In this document: one piece after another, positions 1 to 4,790 of the stretch
Position numbering within the stretch: position 1 is the stretch's first letter
Layout: each line of letters starts with the position of its first letter
NCBI GenBank assembly: GCA_964439015.1
Contig: CAYTMV010000088.1
Span: forward strand, 1-7,472
Length of the DNA stretch: 7,472 bases
Reading direction: 5' to 3'
Source: Gemmobacter sp964439015
Lineage (GTDB): Bacteria > Pseudomonadota > Alphaproteobacteria > Rhodobacterales > Rhodobacteraceae
Program-made: the position numbers and the translations under genes
Notes under the pieces: model-generated
What the model was told of the DNA's origin: nothing
The model's database searches: none
Seen by the model: only the letters and a program-made list of their open reading frames with translations

Positions 1-294
1 CTTGCCGGTGGCACCCTTGCGCAGCACGCCGTGGCAGCCGGCGCAGCGTTGGAAGTAGATTTCCGCACCACGCTGGAACTCCTCCTGCGTCATGACGGGG
101 TCGCCTTCCTTGCGGCCCGGGATTTCCACGTCGATCTGCGCCAGCGTGGTCATCGAGGGTTCATAGGCGGCGGCGGGGCCGGCCGCGTGTTCCGCCGGCT
201 TGTCTTCGGCGGCCAGCGGGCTGGCGATCAGGGCAAGGGCGAGAGCGGCGCTGCCCATGAGGGCGGTTCTGGCATCTCTGGCGCGGGGAATCAT
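1..294 (-). CDS. nirS: Cytochrome cd1 nitrite reductase, N-terminal part (cut by window edge)
   Basis: Periplasmic dissimilatory nitrite reductase, reducing nitrite to nitric oxide with haem c and haem d1. Only the first 98 codons are present. Residues 1-29 look like a Sec signal peptide: an Arg-rich start, a hydrophobic Ala/Leu core, and an Ala-Ala cleavage site just before Glu30-Asp31. The haem c motif CAGCH lies at residues 84-88, inside YFQRCAGCHGVLRKGATGK, which is characteristic of NirS. Upstream of it, His36 and Tyr44 (in YEPS) have the 8-residue spacing of His17 and Tyr25, the haem c and d1 ligands of oxidised Paracoccus pantotrophus cd1; that alignment is from memory. The start is supported by AGGAG (minus strand, 303-307) 8 bases before ATG. 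The FNR/NNR-type box at 356-369 is centred 68 bases upstream of the ATG. NirN and NirF are related, but this N-terminal sequence fits NirS better. Confidence 0.95.
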   Translation of the reverse strand, partial: MIPRARDARTALMGSAALALALIASPLAAEDKPAEHAAGPAAAYEPSMTTLAQIDVEIPGRKEGDPVMTQEEFQRGAEIYFQRCAGCHGVLRKGATGK

Positions 295-355
295 GGGATA
301 CACTCCTAAGCTGGTGAGGCTGGCCCCCTTTGATCACGCTTCCGTGTGGCGAGAC

Positions 356-369
356 TTGACTTCGGTCAG
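356..369 (-). promoter_or_regulatory. FNR/NNR-type operator of nirS
   Basis: On the plus strand the site reads TTGACTTCGGTCAG, that is TTGAC-N4-GTCAG. This is a dyad with one mismatch to TTGAC-N4-GTCAA, the form bound by Crp/FNR-family regulators such as NNR/DNR. Its centre (362.5) is 68 bases upstream of the nirS ATG. If it acts at the usual class II position (-41.5), transcription would start near 321 and leave a leader of about 27 bases. The mismatched half-site is the one nearer nirS. The assignment rests on sequence and position; binding is inferred. Confidence 0.8.
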
Positions 370-434
370 GCGGGCCGGCGGCTTGACAGATTGTCGCGGC
401 ACAGGCGGCAGGGGATCCTGGGCATGAAAGCCAG

Positions 435-461
435 AAGGCCCCGCGGGGTGGGCGGGGCCTT
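435..461 (-). terminator. Hairpin terminator after the small membrane protein gene
   Basis: A perfect 10-bp GC-rich stem (AAGGCCCCGC at 435-444 with GCGGGGCCTT at 452-461) encloses a 7-base loop. It begins 22 bases past the TAA stop of the leftward gene at 484-720. The T-tract on the minus strand is short and interrupted (the sequence after the stem is CTGGCTTTC), so termination may be incomplete. Its likely role is to separate that gene from nirS. The stem is symmetric and could also work on plus-strand transcripts, but no rightward gene lies upstream. Confidence 0.7.
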
Positions 462-483
462 TGGGCGGGCAGGGCCGGGGGGC

Positions 484-720
484 TTAGCGCCCCTCGCCCT
501 CGCGGATCAGGCTGCGGACCCAGCGGGCCGCGGCCCAGGTGGCCGGCAGGCCCAGGGGCAGCGACCAGATCAGGGCATTGACCGGCGACAGCGCGGGCCA
601 GCCCAGCGCCTGCCACAACAGCCCCAGCAGGAACAGGTTGATCGCCATGGCCGTGGTGGCAAAGGGCCAGAGCAGCAGCCCCAGTTTCCAAAGATTCTCG
701 CTGAAGGGTTTGTCGGTCAT
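484..720 (-). CDS. Small two-helix membrane protein of the denitrification cluster (possibly NnrT-like)
   Basis: A 78-residue protein starting MTDKPFSENLWKLG and ending in a charged tail (RSLIREGEGR). Two hydrophobic segments, about residues 14-36 and 45-65, suggest two membrane helices joined by a short Pro-containing loop. The start at 720 is chosen because a purine-rich GGAAAGG lies about 7-13 bases before it and an FNR/NNR-type box is centred 62.5 bases upstream; the frame remains open further upstream, but that would run through the operator and into nnrS. Stop TAA is followed by a hairpin terminator, so this looks like a one-gene transcript. No catalytic or metal-binding motif is visible. 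Rhodobacteral denitrification clusters carry a small protein called NnrT, and this may be that protein, but I cannot confirm it from sequence. Its promoter implies co-regulation with nir and nor genes. Confidence 0.75.
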   Translation of the reverse strand: MTDKPFSENLWKLGLLLWPFATTAMAINLFLLGLLWQALGWPALSPVNALIWSLPLGLPATWAAARWVRSLIREGEGR

Positions 721-775
721 CCGCGCAGCCTTTCCGTTCGCCAGCCCATCATGACGCAGACGTGAGGCAGGCGGA

Positions 776-789
776 TTGACTTTCATCAA
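776..789. promoter_or_regulatory. FNR/NNR-type operator shared by nnrS and the divergent small gene
   Basis: TTGACTTTCATCAA (TTGAC-N4-ATCAA) is the closest match in the window to the FNR-family dyad, differing from TTGAT-N4-ATCAA by one base. Its centre at 782.5 is 62.5 bases from the first base of nnrS (845) and 62.5 bases from the first base of the leftward gene (720). A single site could therefore serve both directions; the class II spacing would predict starts near 824 (rightward) and 741 (leftward). No convincing -10 hexamer was seen at either predicted spot. Confidence 0.85.
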
Positions 790-815
790 TGAAGCAAGGG
801 GTTGCGGGGGACAGG

Positions 816-834
816 CTGACATATCCCATGTCAG
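816..834 (+). promoter_or_regulatory. Inverted repeat overlapping the nnrS ribosome binding site
   Basis: CTGACAT (816-822) and ATGTCAG (828-834) form a perfect 7-bp inverted repeat around the 5-base spacer ATCCC. The right arm shares bases with AGGAG (833-837), the ribosome binding site of nnrS. The repeat also covers the transcription start (near 824) predicted from the operator at 776-789. It could be a second operator or, if transcription starts further upstream than predicted, an RNA hairpin limiting nnrS translation. The repeat is plain in the sequence; its function is a guess. Confidence 0.4.
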
Positions 835-844
835 GAGCCTGCCC

Positions 845-2047
845 ATGTCCCGCGCCGCCGCAGCCGCCCGCACCGTGCTTTCCGAAGGATTCCGCGCCTT
901 TTTTCTGGGCGCGGGCCTGTTTGCCGTGGTGGCAATGGCGATCTGGTGGGGGTGGTTGCTGGTGCAGGCCGCGGGTGGCATCGCGGATCTGCCGCCGGCC
1001 GTTCCGCCCTTCCTGTGGCATGGCCACGAGATGGTGTTCGGCTATGGCGCGGCGGCGCTGGGCGGGTTTTTCCTGACCGCGGTGCCCAACTGGACGGGCG
1101 CCAAGGCCGCGCCGCACCGCTTTGTCGCGCTGGCCTTCGGGCTTTGGCTGGTGGGGCGTCTGGCGATGTGGTTTGGCGGCAGCCTGCCTGCCGGGCTGAT
1201 AGCACTGGCCGATCTGACCTTTGTGCCGCTGCTGGGGGCCAAGATCCTCACGCAGTTGCTGCAACGGCCCAAGCCGCAGAACATGGTGTTTCTGGCGGTG
1301 CTGGCGGTCTATTGGCTGGCCAACCTGTCCTGCCATCTGGAATGGATGGGCCGGCCCGGCGGCGATGTCTGGGTCGGGCTGCGGGCCGGACTGGTGGCGC
1401 TGGCGGCGATGATCGTGGTGCTGGGCGGGCGGGTGACGCCGGGCTTTACCCGCAACGCCATGGTGCAGTCGGGGCGCGAGTGGGGCCTGCCCGTCAACCC
1501 CGCACCGCTGGCACTGGCGGCGGGCCTTTCGTCGGGCCTGCTGCCGCTGGCCTATCTGCTGCGCCTGCCGGATGCGGGGACGGGCGCGCTTGCGGTGCTG
1601 GCGGGCGGTCTGGCGCTGGCGCGGGTGGCGCTGTGGCGCGGCGGCTGGACGCTGGACCGCCCGATCCTGTGGATCATGCACCTGTCCTACGGGCTGAACG
1701 GGCTGGGGCTGGCGCTGATGGGTCTTGCGGGCTTTGGTCTGGGGTCCGAGGTCGCAGGTCTGCATGTGCTGGCGATCGGCGGGGTGGGCGGCATGACGCT
1801 GGCGATGATGTCGCGCGCCACGCTGGGCCATGCGGGCCGGCCCCTGATCGCGCCCGGGCCGGTGGTCTGGGCCTATGCCTGCCTGCCGCTGGCGGCTTTG
1901 GCGCGCTGGGCGGGATCGGCCTTTCCAGCGCTCTACACGCCTGCGGTGCTGGTGGCGGGCGGGCTGTGGCTGGCCGCTTTCGCCCTGTATCTGGCCGGAT
2001 TGCTTGAGGTTTTCGTCACGCCCCGCGCATCGCGGTCCAAGGGTTGA
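845..2047 (+). CDS. nnrS: NnrS family haem-copper membrane protein
   Basis: A 400-residue polytopic inner-membrane protein with about ten to twelve hydrophobic segments. Signature blocks of the NnrS family are present: PFLWHGHEMVFGYGAAALGG (residues 55-74, with His59 and His61) running into FFLTAVPNWTG, then GGRVTPGFTRN (194-204), and a C-terminal IGGVGGMTLAMMSRATLGHA (311-330, with His329). His91, His164, His279 and His307 are further possible haem or copper ligands. NnrS proteins are NO-regulated and linked to tolerance of NO; the Rhodobacter sphaeroides protein was described as a haem-copper protein. The exact reaction is not settled. The start at 845 has AGGAG eight bases upstream; an earlier in-frame codon at 776 lies inside the operator and is rejected. 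The TGA stop lies within the norC operator. The expected transcript is short, either nnrS alone or reading on into norC, because no terminator is seen between them. Confidence 0.93.
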   Translation: MSRAAAAARTVLSEGFRAFFLGAGLFAVVAMAIWWGWLLVQAAGGIADLPPAVPPFLWHGHEMVFGYGAAALGGFFLTAVPNWTGAKAAPHRFVALAFGLWLVGRLAMWFGGSLPAGLIALADLTFVPLLGAKILTQLLQRPKPQNMVFLAVLAVYWLANLSCHLEWMGRPGGDVWVGLRAGLVALAAMIVVLGGRVTPGFTRNAMVQSGREWGLPVNPAPLALAAGLSSGLLPLAYLLRLPDAGTGALAVLAGGLALARVALWRGGWTLDRPILWIMHLSYGLNGLGLALMGLAGFGLGSEVAGLHVLAIGGVGGMTLAMMSRATLGHAGRPLIAPGPVVWAYACLPLAALARWAGSAFPALYTPAVLVAGGLWLAAFALYLAGLLEVFVTPRASRSKG

Positions 2048-2057
2048 CTTTTGTTAA
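2044..2057 (+). promoter_or_regulatory. FNR/NNR-type operator of the norCBQDEF operon
   Basis: TTGACTTTTGTTAA (TTGAC-N4-GTTAA) is an imperfect FNR/NNR-type dyad, one base away from TTGAC-N4-GTCAA. Its centre (2050.5) lies 72.5 bases before the norC ATG; class II spacing predicts a start near 2092 and a leader of about 31 bases. The TGA at 2045-2047 is at the same time the stop codon of nnrS, so the operator sits at the very end of that gene. No clear -10 hexamer was recognised. Confidence 0.8.
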
Positions 2058-2122
2058 GGCCCGACTCTGCCGCACCTGTCACGAGAGTGTGACTGAAACA
2101 GCATTGGGAAGGACCCCTCGCC

Positions 2123-2575
2123 ATGCGCGAAGTCATGACCAAGAGCATGGCCCGAAACATCTTTTACGGCGGGTCACTGTTCTTCATCCTTATCTTCCTG
2201 GGCCTCACCGCCCATTCGCACTTCTACATCGTCAACACCTCGACCAATACCGAAACGCTGACCCATGACGTGGCAGCGGGCAAGGCGCTGTGGGAAAAGC
2301 ACGCCTGCGTCAACTGCCACACCATTCTGGGTGAAGGCGCCTATTTCGCCCCCGAGCTGGCCAATGTGATGACCCGCTGGGGCGTGCTGGACGATCCGCA
2401 AGCCTCGTTCGAGGCGCTGAAAGCCTGGATGGACTCCATGCCCTCCGGCATCGAGGGGCGCCGCCAGATGCCGAATTTCGGCCTGACCGACGAAGAATAC
2501 CGTCAACTGTCCGAGTTCCTGCGCTGGACCAATACGATCAAGGCGCAGAACTGGCCCCCGAATGACGCGGGCTGA
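2123..2575 (+). CDS. norC: Nitric oxide reductase cytochrome c subunit
   Basis: A 150-residue membrane-anchored monohaem cytochrome c, the electron-entry subunit of cNOR (NorCB). It takes electrons from periplasmic cytochrome c or a cupredoxin and passes them to haem b of NorB. Residues 13-31 form the single uncleaved N-terminal helix; the rest is periplasmic. The haem motif CVNCH is at residues 62-66, with His66 as one axial ligand and Met116 (in GRRQMPNF) the probable second. The block LGEGAYFAPELANVMTRWG and the ending NWPPNDAG are typical of Paracoccus-type NorC, and length is normal. Start at 2123: GGGAAGGA lies 9 bases upstream, and MREVMTK resembles the known Paracoccus N-terminus. It is the first gene of the nor operon and follows the operator at 2044-2057. 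Confidence 0.97.
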   Translation: MREVMTKSMARNIFYGGSLFFILIFLGLTAHSHFYIVNTSTNTETLTHDVAAGKALWEKHACVNCHTILGEGAYFAPELANVMTRWGVLDDPQASFEALKAWMDSMPSGIEGRRQMPNFGLTDEEYRQLSEFLRWTNTIKAQNWPPNDAG

Positions 2576-2587
2576 GGAGAAACGAAC

Positions 2588-3952
2588 ATGAAATATCAGA
2601 CGCAAAAGATCGCGCTCGCCTATTTCGCCGTGGCACTGGCCCTGTTTGCCGTGCAGGTGACGATGGGTCTGGTGCTGGGCTATATCTATATCCAGCCCAA
2701 CTTCCTGTCCGAGATCCTGCCCTTCAACGTGGGCCGGATGCTGCACACCAACAGCCTCGTCGTCTGGCTGCTGCTGGGCTTTTTCGGGGCGGCCTATTAC
2801 CTGATCCCCGAAGAGGCCGAGCGCGAGATCCACTCGCCCAAGCTGGCCTGGTTGCAACTGGGGATCTTCGTGCTGGGCACGGCGGGCGTGGTTGTGACCT
2901 ATCTGTTCAACCTCTTTGACGGCAACTGGCTGCTGGGCAACGAGGGGCGCGAGTTCATCGAACAGCCGCGCTGGGTCAAGGCGGGCATCGTCGTGGCCGC
3001 GCTGATCTTCCTCTACAACGTCACCATGACCGTGCTGGCCGGTCGCAAGACTGCGATCACCAACATCCTTCTGCTGGGCCTGTGGCTGCTGTCGCTGCTG
3101 TTCCTGTTCTCGTTCGTCAACCCCGAGAACCTGGCGCTGGACAAGATGTATTGGTGGTTCATCGTCCACCTCTGGGTGGAAGGCACCTGGGAGTTGGTGA
3201 TGGCCTCGATCCTCGCCTTCCTGATGCTGAAGCTGACGGGCGTGGACCGTGAGGTCGTGGAAAAGTGGCTCTATGTCATCGCCGCGCTGGCGCTGTTCTC
3301 GGGCATTCTCGGCACCGGCCACCACTATTTCTGGATCGGCACGCCGGGCTACTGGCAGTGGATCGGCTCGATCTTCTCGAGCTTCGAGGTGGCGCCGTTC
3401 TTCGCGATGATGGCCTTTGCCTTCGTGATGGTCTGGAAGGGCCGCCGCGACCACCCCAACAAGGCCGCCCTGCTGTGGTCGCTGGGCTGTGCCACGCTGG
3501 CCTTCTTTGGCGCGGGGGTCTGGGGCTTTCTGCACACGCTGCACGGGGTGAACTACTACACCCACGGCACGCAGATCACTGCGGCCCACGGCCACCTGGC
3601 CTTCTATGGCGCCTATGTCTGCCTCAACCTCGCGATCATCTCCTATGCGATGCCGCATCTGCTGGGCCGTGACCCCTACAACCAGGTCCTGAACATGGCC
3701 GGCTTCTGGCTGATGTCGGGCGGTGTGGTGTTCATGACCTTCACGCTGACCTTCGCCGGCACCGTGCAGACCCACCTGCAGCGCGTGAATGGCGAGTTCT
3801 ACATGGGCGTGCAGGACCAGCTGTGGATCTTCTACGCGATGCGCTTCGGCTCGGGCGTGGCGGTGGTGCTGGGGGCGATCCTCTACATCTACTCGGTCGC
3901 CGTGCCCCGGCGCGAGATCATCGAGCGCGGCATCCAGTCGCCTGCCAAATGA
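2588..3952 (+). CDS. norB: Nitric oxide reductase catalytic subunit B
   Basis: Integral membrane subunit that reduces two NO to N2O at a haem b3/non-haem iron centre. The 454-residue length and about 12 membrane helices fit the short, cytochrome c-dependent class (cNOR); the long N-terminal extension of quinol-dependent qNOR is absent. All expected metal-site residues are visible: His53 and His336 for low-spin haem b, His334 for haem b3, and His194, His245 and His246 for FeB. The glutamates tied to the active site and proton delivery are Glu198, Glu202 and Glu267. These numbers coincide with those used for Paracoccus denitrificans NorB, as I recall them. The gene starts 12 bases after the norC stop, with GAGGAGA directly behind that stop as ribosome binding site. 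It is an ordinary, apparently intact gene. Confidence 0.98.
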   Translation: MKYQTQKIALAYFAVALALFAVQVTMGLVLGYIYIQPNFLSEILPFNVGRMLHTNSLVVWLLLGFFGAAYYLIPEEAEREIHSPKLAWLQLGIFVLGTAGVVVTYLFNLFDGNWLLGNEGREFIEQPRWVKAGIVVAALIFLYNVTMTVLAGRKTAITNILLLGLWLLSLLFLFSFVNPENLALDKMYWWFIVHLWVEGTWELVMASILAFLMLKLTGVDREVVEKWLYVIAALALFSGILGTGHHYFWIGTPGYWQWIGSIFSSFEVAPFFAMMAFAFVMVWKGRRDHPNKAALLWSLGCATLAFFGAGVWGFLHTLHGVNYYTHGTQITAAHGHLAFYGAYVCLNLAIISYAMPHLLGRDPYNQVLNMAGFWLMSGGVVFMTFTLTFAGTVQTHLQRVNGEFYMGVQDQLWIFYAMRFGSGVAVVLGAILYIYSVAVPRREIIERGIQSPAK

Positions 3953-3969
3953 CCCTTGGAGGGAAACCC

Positions 3970-4782
3970 ATGCCCATGGATGGCAACCTGAACCTGAAGG
4001 GGGCGGCTGAAGCCCCCTTCTACCAACCGCAGGGCGACGAGTGCGAGTTGTTCGCCGCTGCTGCTGCCCAGAACCTGCCGGTGCTGCTGAAAGGCCCGAC
4101 CGGCTGCGGCAAGACCCGCTTTGTGGCGCATATGGCCGCGAAACTGGGCCGCCCGCTGTATACCGTGGCCTGCCACGATGACCTCTCGGCCGCTGACCTG
4201 ATCGGGCGCTATCTGCTGAAAGGCGGCGAGACGGTCTGGGTCGATGGCCCGCTGACCCGCGCCGTGCGCGAGGGGGCGATCTGCTATCTCGACGAGGTGG
4301 TCGAGGCCCGCAAGGACGTGACCGTGGTCCTGCACCCGCTGACCGACGACCGCCGCATCTTGCCGGTGGACCGCACCGGCGAAGAGATCGAGGCCGCCCC
4401 CGGCTTTCTGCTGGTGGCCTCGTATAACCCCGGCTATCAGAACATCCTCAAGACGCTGAAACCCTCTACCCGGCAGCGGTTTGTCAGCCTTGAATTCACC
4501 TTCCCCAGGCCCGAGCATGAAATCCCCGTCGTGGCCCGCGAAAGCGGCCTGTCCGAGGATCGCGTGGCCCCGCTGGTGCGTCTGGCGAACAAGCTGCGCG
4601 CGCTGAAAGGCCAGGATCTGGAGGAAGGCGTCTCGACCCGCCTCGTCGTCTATGCCGCAAGCCTGATCGCCGGCGGCATGAAGGTTGATCGCGCCGTGCA
4701 GACGGCGATGATCGAGCCGCTGACCGATGATGCGGATGTGAAGGCCGGGCTCCGCGATCTTGTGACAGCCGTTTTCGGGTGA
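3970..4782 (+). CDS. norQ: NorQ, MoxR-type AAA+ ATPase for NO reductase maturation
   Basis: A 270-residue cytoplasmic AAA+ ATPase of the CbbQ/NirQ/NorQ group. Walker A is GPTGCGKT (residues 42-49, Lys48 binding phosphate) and Walker B is ICYLDE (104-109). Asn153 in ASYNPGY fits sensor 1, and Arg168/Arg170 in STRQRF are candidate arginine fingers. The C-terminal third (about 180-270) matches the helical lid found in the family. Together with NorD it is needed to make active NorCB, probably by driving insertion of the FeB iron; this is known for the Paracoccus pair and inferred here. ATG at 3970 is preferred over ATG at 3976 because GGAGGG (3958-3963) sits 6 bases before it. The gap from the norB stop is 17 bases; norD follows after 8 bases. 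Confidence 0.95.
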   Translation: MPMDGNLNLKGAAEAPFYQPQGDECELFAAAAAQNLPVLLKGPTGCGKTRFVAHMAAKLGRPLYTVACHDDLSAADLIGRYLLKGGETVWVDGPLTRAVREGAICYLDEVVEARKDVTVVLHPLTDDRRILPVDRTGEEIEAAPGFLLVASYNPGYQNILKTLKPSTRQRFVSLEFTFPRPEHEIPVVARESGLSEDRVAPLVRLANKLRALKGQDLEEGVSTRLVVYAASLIAGGMKVDRAVQTAMIEPLTDDADVKAGLRDLVTAVFG

Positions 4783-4790
4783 GGCCGGCA

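Larger units (their letters stand above)
295..483. other. Intergenic region between nirS and the small membrane protein gene
   Basis: About 190 bases without a credible gene. It contains the leader and operator of nirS (see the box at 356-369) and, towards the right, the hairpin terminator of the preceding leftward gene. The open frames crossing it have no ribosome binding site and read into the antisense strand of neighbouring genes. Apart from a lone TTGAC half-site at 383-387, nothing else stands out. Confidence 0.75.

Noticed and set aside
31..309. Plus-strand open frame over the nirS start region
   Set aside because: It is antisense to a clear NirS N-terminus with signal peptide and haem motif, and has no family resemblance.
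331..336. TGATCA palindrome upstream of nirS as a half operator or -10 element
   Set aside because: A 6-base palindrome is expected by chance, and it does not resemble a recognisable -10 hexamer even though its distance from the box is suitable.
383..396. TTGACAGATTGTCG as a further FNR-type box or a -35 element
   Set aside because: Only the left half matches; the right half TGTCG is not GTCAA or ATCAA. No rightward gene lies close downstream and the nirS box at 356-369 is better placed.
776..844. Longer nnrS starting at 776 (23 extra residues)
   Set aside because: That codon is TTG within the operator, with no ribosome binding site; ATG at 845 has AGGAG eight bases upstream and gives a normal NnrS N-terminus.
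721..981. Longer version of the small leftward gene extending into nnrS
   Set aside because: It would overlap nnrS in antisense and cross the shared operator. Start 720 gives a compact two-helix protein with a purine-rich site ahead of it.
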